From Gemmatimonadota bacterium (GTDB lineage Bacteria; Orphanbacterota; Orphanbacteria; Orphanbacterales; Orphanbacteraceae), in contig JABDJQ010000096.1 of assembly GCA_013002425.1 (NCBI GenBank), positions 1 to 10,003 of the forward strand: 10,003 nt of DNA, written 5' to 3'. Position numbers and translations under genes: made by a program. This document shows positions 6,061-10,003 of the stretch, piece after piece (within the stretch, counting starts at the first letter, position 1; every line of letters begins with the position of its first letter). The notes beneath the pieces are model-generated. The model worked only from the letters and a program-made list of their open reading frames with translations, made no database searches and was not told where the DNA came from.

Positions 6061-7613
6061 CAGGGGGCGCCGCCCTCGGTATCGGGGCCGTCACTCCCGT
6101 CGGTCGTGTCCGGCGCGCCGGTCGTGCCGCCTGCGCCCGTCCTGCGTTCGTAAAGCCGGGCCGCGATCGAAACCGTCTTGCCCATGGCCGAGTTCACGGT
6201 GTCCCATCGCTTCTCGTAAACGAGATCGTGATTCTTCGCCATCACTTCCGTGATCAGGCCTTTCGGATCGCGCGAGTACGACTCGACGTACCAGAAGCGC
6301 GGCTCCTTTTCGACGGCCTCTTCGAGGGAGTCGAGAAGGCCGGTGAAGTAGAACGTGCCTTCCGGCGGAAACGGAACGAGACGAGGCGCGTCTCCCGGCC
6401 AGTAGTGAAGGAACGGGCCGCGCGGAAGTCCGGAGTGCATGATCATGAGATCGCGCGCCTCGTAGCGTTCGGCAATCGTGGCGGTCGCTTCGCGCCAGGG
6501 GGCGCGGTTTTCGGTCGTGTAGTACGTGCGGAGATCCGCGGCCGCCAGCAGCAGCACGACCGCGATCGCCCCGGCGCGAAAGCGCGGTGAGGGGAGGAGC
6601 CTGATTCCCCACGCCACCAGAATATAGAACGCGAGAGACGAGCCGATCGTGTAGCGCGTGATGAATGCCTGCGGCATGAAAAGATGCGCCCCCACGAACG
6701 GAACGACGATCGGCACGAAGAGCCAGAGAAGAAGCAGCACGATCCTGGGGCCGAACCGCTTCAGCACCGGAACCGCCGCGAGCAGCCCGTAGAGCAGGAA
6801 CTGAACGTGCGTACCCGAGTAGGTGATGAACGGGCCGATCAGTTTCCTGAGCGCGGGCGGCGGATAGTCGGGTCGTTTGTCTTTGTGCGTCTGGACGTCG
6901 TTCACGAGATTGATGATCCACGGAAAGAACAGAAGTGCGATGACTGCCTGGAGAATGAACCAGCGCAGGAGTCCGGGCGCGGGCAGGTCCGTTTCTGCTT
7001 CCTTTGACGAGGAGCCCGGTTTCTCCGCGCGGCGGGGCAGACGGCTTCCGCCGAAGTGGATCGCGAGAACGTACGCGTTTTGAGCGAAGATCATGAAGAT
7101 TCCGTAGAAGTGCGAGTAGAGCGCGAGCACGTTCGCCAGAACGAGAAGCGTCGAGTTCAGTATCGTCGGGCGCTCCAGGAATCGAACGAACGCGAGCAGA
7201 GCGAGCGCGGTAACGAGCGCGAGGAGCGCGTACGGGCGCGCGTCCTGTGCGTAGTGAATGTGAAACGCGGTGACCGTCAGGATCAACGCGGTCAGGATCG
7301 CGGTGCCATGATCGGTCAGGCGCCGCGTGGCGAAGAAGGCGGCGCCGATCGCCAGTACGCTGAAGATGAAGGACGGGAAGCGCATGGAGAAATCGGACGT
7401 GCCGAAAAACTCCACCCACTTGTGCTCGATCAGGAAGAAGAGAGGCGTATGGTTCCCGTTTGTCGACAGCATTTCGCCGATCGATATCTGCATGAGGCCG
7501 TGTGTATGGATTTCGTCGAGCCAGAGACTCTCGGCGTCGAGATTCCAGAGGCGCAGGCCCGCCGCGACAATCAGGATGAGCGCCAGAAGGGCGAATCCGC
7601 GTGCGTGCTTCAT
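6060..7613 (-). CDS. Glycosyltransferase family 39-type (PMT/ArnT-like) integral membrane protein
   Basis: This 517-residue protein starts at ATG 7613 (ATGA overlap; GGGAGG 6 bases upstream). A first membrane helix at about 7-22 is followed by RLWNLDAESLWLDEIHTHG (21-39). This periplasmic loop carries Asp33-Glu34, the catalytic acidic pair typical of GT39-like enzymes. HYAQDARPYALLALVTALAL (120-139) is the second family landmark. Further hydrophobic helices lie at roughly 82-96, 104-119, 128-145, 153-185, 216-237, 268-284, 290-310, 322-339 and 346-359. A soluble region of about 130 residues follows and ends in a Gly/Thr/Asp-rich tail. Enzymes of this clan transfer a sugar from a polyprenyl-phosphate donor to a lipid, glycan or protein on the outer face of the cytoplasmic membrane. 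Here it probably adds or modifies a residue on the assembled glycan; acceptor unknown. Confidence 0.9.
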   Translation of the reverse strand: MKHARGFALLALILIVAAGLRLWNLDAESLWLDEIHTHGLMQISIGEMLSTNGNHTPLFFLIEHKWVEFFGTSDFSMRFPSFIFSVLAIGAAFFATRRLTDHGTAILTALILTVTAFHIHYAQDARPYALLALVTALALLAFVRFLERPTILNSTLLVLANVLALYSHFYGIFMIFAQNAYVLAIHFGGSRLPRRAEKPGSSSKEAETDLPAPGLLRWFILQAVIALLFFPWIINLVNDVQTHKDKRPDYPPPALRKLIGPFITYSGTHVQFLLYGLLAAVPVLKRFGPRIVLLLLWLFVPIVVPFVGAHLFMPQAFITRYTIGSSLAFYILVAWGIRLLPSPRFRAGAIAVVLLLAAADLRTYYTTENRAPWREATATIAERYEARDLMIMHSGLPRGPFLHYWPGDAPRLVPFPPEGTFYFTGLLDSLEEAVEKEPRFWYVESYSRDPKGLITEVMAKNHDLVYEKRWDTVNSAMGKTVSIAARLYERRTGAGGTTGAPDTTDGSDGPDTEGGAP

Positions 7614-8740
7614 CGTGCGCCTCCCGGCAGCAGCCGCACGACGAGCGCCCACCAGAAATTCGTGGCGCCGCTCAGAACGGCCAGTCCGGCGCGCGTCACC
7701 GCGCCTGCCGTCAGTTCACGTGTAAACGGCACCGGCCCGCCTTCGAGCAGGTCGCGGTCCGGGACGCGGCGCGCTTTCTGTGCCGCGCGTCGCTTCGTCA
7801 GCACTTCGCCCGCGTGCGCGATCATCCAGCCCGCCGCGCGGAACCATTCGCCGAGCCACCCTTTGGCGATCGAACCGGTGAACTGAAACGCTTCGAAGAG
7901 CAGCAGCGCGGGAGCGAGCAGAACCAGCGTTGCGGCCTGGTAGTGAATCAGCAGAATCTGCCACCGGTTCCGGATCGTGCAGAATACGCGGCGTTTCGTA
8001 TGGACGCCTGTCCGCCTGAGCGAGAGTCCTCTCGTGCCTTCGCGATGCAACGCCTGGGCGGCGGGAACGCTGAGGACGTGGTGCCCCTCTGCGCGTGCGC
8101 GTATCCCCGTTTCGAGATCTTCGAGATAGATGAAGAACGATTCGTCGAACGGGCTCCCGCACTCCCACCGGGCGCGGTCGATCATGTAGCAGGCCGTAAC
8201 GACGGCCCCGATCGCGCGCGTTTTCGTCGGCGCGCCCGCGAGATCGCGCCGCTCGTTGTGAAGCGCCATCAGTCCGAGAAAATGGCAGTGCGCGCCGTCG
8301 TACTGAATCGTGTCCGGGCGCGCGGCGTAGAGAATGCGCGGCATCGCGAGAACCGCCGCGGGGTCGCCGTCGAGCGCTTCGTTCAACATGCGAAAGCAGC
8401 CGGGCGCGGGGATCACGTCGTTGTCGATCATGGCCACGCGCCCGCTGCGGGCGTTTCGGAGCGCGGCGTTCCGGGCGGCCGCGGGCCCGTGGTTCTCTTC
8501 GAGCTTCACGATGCGAACCGATGGGAAGCGCCCGGAAACGAGCGCGATGCTGCCGTCGATCGACCCGTTGTCGACGAGAACGACTTCGCCGTAGTATTCG
8601 CTGTCGCCGCCTTCGAGAACGGACGAAAGCACGTCTTCCAGAAACTCTTCACCATTATAGTTGATGACACAGAGGCTCGGCTTCTCCGCAAGATCGCGCG
8701 CCGCGGCCCCGCTTTCGTGTATGGAATCGGTCATCGGCAT
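7610..8740 (-). CDS. Glycosyltransferase family 2 (rhamnosyltransferase-like), membrane-associated
   Basis: This protein has 376 residues from ATG 8740. A second ATG two codons on (8734) is possible, but GGAGG at 8752-8756 sits 11 bases from the first and 17 from the second. The GT-A domain runs from PSLCVINYNG (21-30) through VVLVDNGSIDGS (53-64) and ENHGPAAARNAALRNA (82-97) to the donor/metal motif MIDNDV (104-109; Asp106, Asp108). FFIYLEDLETGIRARAEGH (202-220) carries the acidic ED motif (207-208). A hydrophobic stretch at 262-287 and a weaker one at 345-370 suggest membrane attachment at the C-terminus. GT2 proteins of this type add sugars such as rhamnose to O-antigen-like or exopolysaccharide chains from nucleotide donors, but the specific sugar cannot be inferred. 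The gene follows the SDR by 5 bases and overlaps the GT39-type gene by 4. Confidence 0.93.
   Translation of the reverse strand: MPMTDSIHESGAAARDLAEKPSLCVINYNGEEFLEDVLSSVLEGGDSEYYGEVVLVDNGSIDGSIALVSGRFPSVRIVKLEENHGPAAARNAALRNARSGRVAMIDNDVIPAPGCFRMLNEALDGDPAAVLAMPRILYAARPDTIQYDGAHCHFLGLMALHNERRDLAGAPTKTRAIGAVVTACYMIDRARWECGSPFDESFFIYLEDLETGIRARAEGHHVLSVPAAQALHREGTRGLSLRRTGVHTKRRVFCTIRNRWQILLIHYQAATLVLLAPALLLFEAFQFTGSIAKGWLGEWFRAAGWMIAHAGEVLTKRRAAQKARRVPDRDLLEGGPVPFTRELTAGAVTRAGLAVLSGATNFWWALVVRLLPGGAR
7620..7625 (-). promoter_or_regulatory. Ribosome binding site GGGAGG for the GT39-type gene
   Basis: GGGAGG ends 6 bases before ATG 7613. It supports that start over one 13 codons upstream in the same frame, whose extra residues would be an Ala/Arg-rich run overlapping the preceding gene's end. 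Confidence 0.7.
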
Positions 8741-8745
8741 CCCGG

Positions 8746-9570
8746 TCAGCGCCTCCGGCCTTTCGAATCTCCGAGATGATTGTAGAGCGAAAGCCCCGCG
8801 TCGATCGCGAGCATGCTGCCGGTCGTGTATCTCGAATATCTGTCCGAAGCGAGATAGACCGCGGCCCGCCCGATATACTCCGGCGGAATGCTCGTTCCGT
8901 GAAGCGGCGTATGTCTGTGGGGAACCGGTTCGCCCTTCGGCGTGCTTTCGACGTAGCCGGGCGCGATGCCGTTGACGCGGATACCGGCCGCGGCGTACTC
9001 GACCGCCATCTCCTTCACGAGCATGCCCACCGCGGCTTTCGACGCGCTGTAGCTCGGGATCCTGCGAACGAGCCACTGATGAATCGAGCTCAGGAACAGG
9101 ATCGATGCGGGCGACTTCTCCTTCTGCAGGCGTTTCGCGAATGCCGCGCTGAGGCTGAGGGAGCCGAACACGTTCGTGTCGAACATCTTCTGCCAGCGGG
9201 CGCGGTCGAACTGCTCGTCGTCCGCAAGGTCGCGCCCCGACGATCCGATGTTGTTGACGAGAATGTCGACCGGCGACTTGCGATTCGCGATTTCTGTGCA
9301 GAGTTTTTCGCATTCTTCCTCACGCGAGAGATCGAAAACGAAGCTCTGCGCGCCCTGTCTGATCGCGTCGAGTTCCGATACGACCTGCCGGGTGCGGTCC
9401 GCGTCGATGTCAGCGATCAGAACAACCGCACCCTCGCGCGCCATTTCGAGCGCGATCGACCGGCCGATGTTCCTGCCGCCGCCGGTCACGAGCGCCGTGC
9501 GCCCGGCAAGAAGCCCGGAGCCCCCGTTCGCTCCCGCGTCATGCTTGTTTCTGCGAAACCGTCCGATCAT
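8746..9570 (-). CDS. Short-chain dehydrogenase/reductase (classical SDR)
   Basis: This 274-residue protein starts at ATG 9570 (ATGA overlap; GGAAAG 5 bases upstream). The cofactor site TGGGRNIG is at residues 29-36, followed by IADIDADR at 52-59, whose acidic residue after the second strand favours NAD(H). NNIG at 106-109 replaces the usual NNAG. Asn133, Ser161/Ser162, Tyr174 and Lys178 (YSASK) complete the catalytic tetrad. GIAPGYVEST at 201-210 and the ASDRYSRYTTGSMLAIDAG end at 241-259 are typical of classical SDRs of the 3-oxoacyl-ACP reductase/sugar dehydrogenase type. A basic 20-residue extension precedes the fold. It would interconvert an alcohol and a ketone with NAD(P); in this locus a sugar, polyol or lipid precursor is likely. 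The exact substrate is not readable. Confidence 0.94.
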   Translation of the reverse strand: MIGRFRRNKHDAGANGGSGLLAGRTALVTGGGRNIGRSIALEMAREGAVVLIADIDADRTRQVVSELDAIRQGAQSFVFDLSREEECEKLCTEIANRKSPVDILVNNIGSSGRDLADDEQFDRARWQKMFDTNVFGSLSLSAAFAKRLQKEKSPASILFLSSIHQWLVRRIPSYSASKAAVGMLVKEMAVEYAAAGIRVNGIAPGYVESTPKGEPVPHRHTPLHGTSIPPEYIGRAAVYLASDRYSRYTTGSMLAIDAGLSLYNHLGDSKGRRR

Positions 9571-10003
9571 GAGTTCTTTCCGCTCTGGAACAGTGACCGG
9601 ATCGCTTTCCGGATTCCGAGGCCGCGCCAGAGAATCTGGCGCAGTTTCGGTATCGGCGCGATCTGATGAGTTCGCGGGGCGACCAGCCGGGAGAACTTCC
9701 GCTTATCCTGGTTCTGGAGCGGGGGCGGTACTTTCATGCGGGCTGACGACTCCGTGAGCGCCCGCGCTTCCACCCCGAGTTCCGGGTAGCCCAGTTTTTC
9801 TGCAAGAGTCACCGTCGGCTCGAGCATTACCTGCGCCTCCTCCAGCCGTGCGCCGGAGTGCGCTGAATACATGAGGCCCCCGTCGAGCAGGTGATCGATG
9901 TGATCGACCACGCGCAGAAGAATCGTCTGATACGTGGTCTGGTCGAGCTCGTCGAATCGCGCAATCAGGTCCGCCGCCGTCTGCTCGTTCCAGGGAAGCG
10001 TGT
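9567..10003 (-). CDS. C-terminal part of an unrecognised protein, 5' end outside window
   Basis: An open frame runs from the right window edge to TGA at 9567, giving 144 residues. There is no need for an internal start, although GTG 9911 exists, so the gene most likely begins outside the window. The fragment has an acidic helical first part (around ARFDELDQTTYQTILL), a middle containing HIDHLLDGGLMYS and KLGYPELGVEARALTESS, then a basic tail (APIPKLRQILWRGLGIRKAI) with no obvious membrane helix. I do not recognise the family and assign no function. Its last bases overlap the SDR start (ATGA), placing it in the same transcription unit. Confidence 0.7.
   Translation of the reverse strand, partial: TLPWNEQTAADLIARFDELDQTTYQTILLRVVDHIDHLLDGGLMYSAHSGARLEEAQVMLEPTVTLAEKLGYPELGVEARALTESSARMKVPPPLQNQDKRKFSRLVAPRTHQIAPIPKLRQILWRGLGIRKAIRSLFQSGKNS

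Noticed and set aside
6060..6150. Gly/Thr/Asp-rich C-terminal tail of the GT39-type protein as a possible sorting or linker domain
   Set aside because: It is short, not a recognised signal and lies at a coupled gene junction; I see only low complexity.
1..10003. CRISPR arrays, tRNA or rRNA genes, insertion sequences, riboswitches and terminators
   Set aside because: The window is filled by coding sequence with gaps of at most 6 bases. I found no spaced direct repeats, transposase motifs or hairpin-plus-T-run terminators.

Overview
The window is one densely packed, single-direction gene cluster read entirely from the minus strand. It enters at the right edge (10003) and leaves at the left edge (1), and both outermost genes are cut by the window. 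There are ten reading frames, probably nine genes because one glycosyltransferase is split. Neighbours overlap by 1-4 bases (ATGA, GTGA or TGATG junctions) or are separated by at most 6 bases. There is therefore no room for an internal promoter, terminator, RNA gene or attachment site, and I see none. Base composition is GC-rich and looks even throughout (judged by eye, not computed). The organism is a GC-rich bacterium. The envelope-glycan gene content fits a Gram-negative or an uncultured candidate-phylum lineage, but nothing here fixes the taxon.

Layout in transcription order, right to left: the C-terminal end of an unrecognised protein (9567-10003); a short-chain dehydrogenase/reductase (8746-9570); a family 2 glycosyltransferase with hydrophobic C-terminal segments (7610-8740); a polytopic family 39-type (PMT/ArnT-like) glycosyltransferase (6060-7613); an HPr-kinase-related P-loop protein (5011-6060); a family 4 glycosyltransferase (3794-5014); a 543-residue protein with an N-terminal nucleotidyltransferase motif and a long uncharacterised remainder (2166-3797); a second family 2 glycosyltransferase broken into two overlapping frames (1657-2169 and 956-1660); and a Gfo/Idh/MocA oxidoreductase running off the left edge (1-949).

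Together this looks like part of a surface or exported polysaccharide (or glycoconjugate) locus. Two GT2 enzymes and one GT4 would build a glycan on the cytoplasmic face of the membrane. The GT39-type protein would transfer a sugar from a lipid-linked donor on the outer face. The SDR and the Gfo/Idh/MocA enzyme would supply redox chemistry on a sugar or cyclitol. The most interesting element is the HprK-like kinase and the nucleotidyltransferase-like protein placed among the glycosyltransferases, which hints at a phosphorylation or nucleotidylation step coupled to glycan assembly. No flippase, polymerase, nucleotide-sugar dehydratase/epimerase or initiating glycosyl-phosphate transferase is visible here; if present they lie outside the window.
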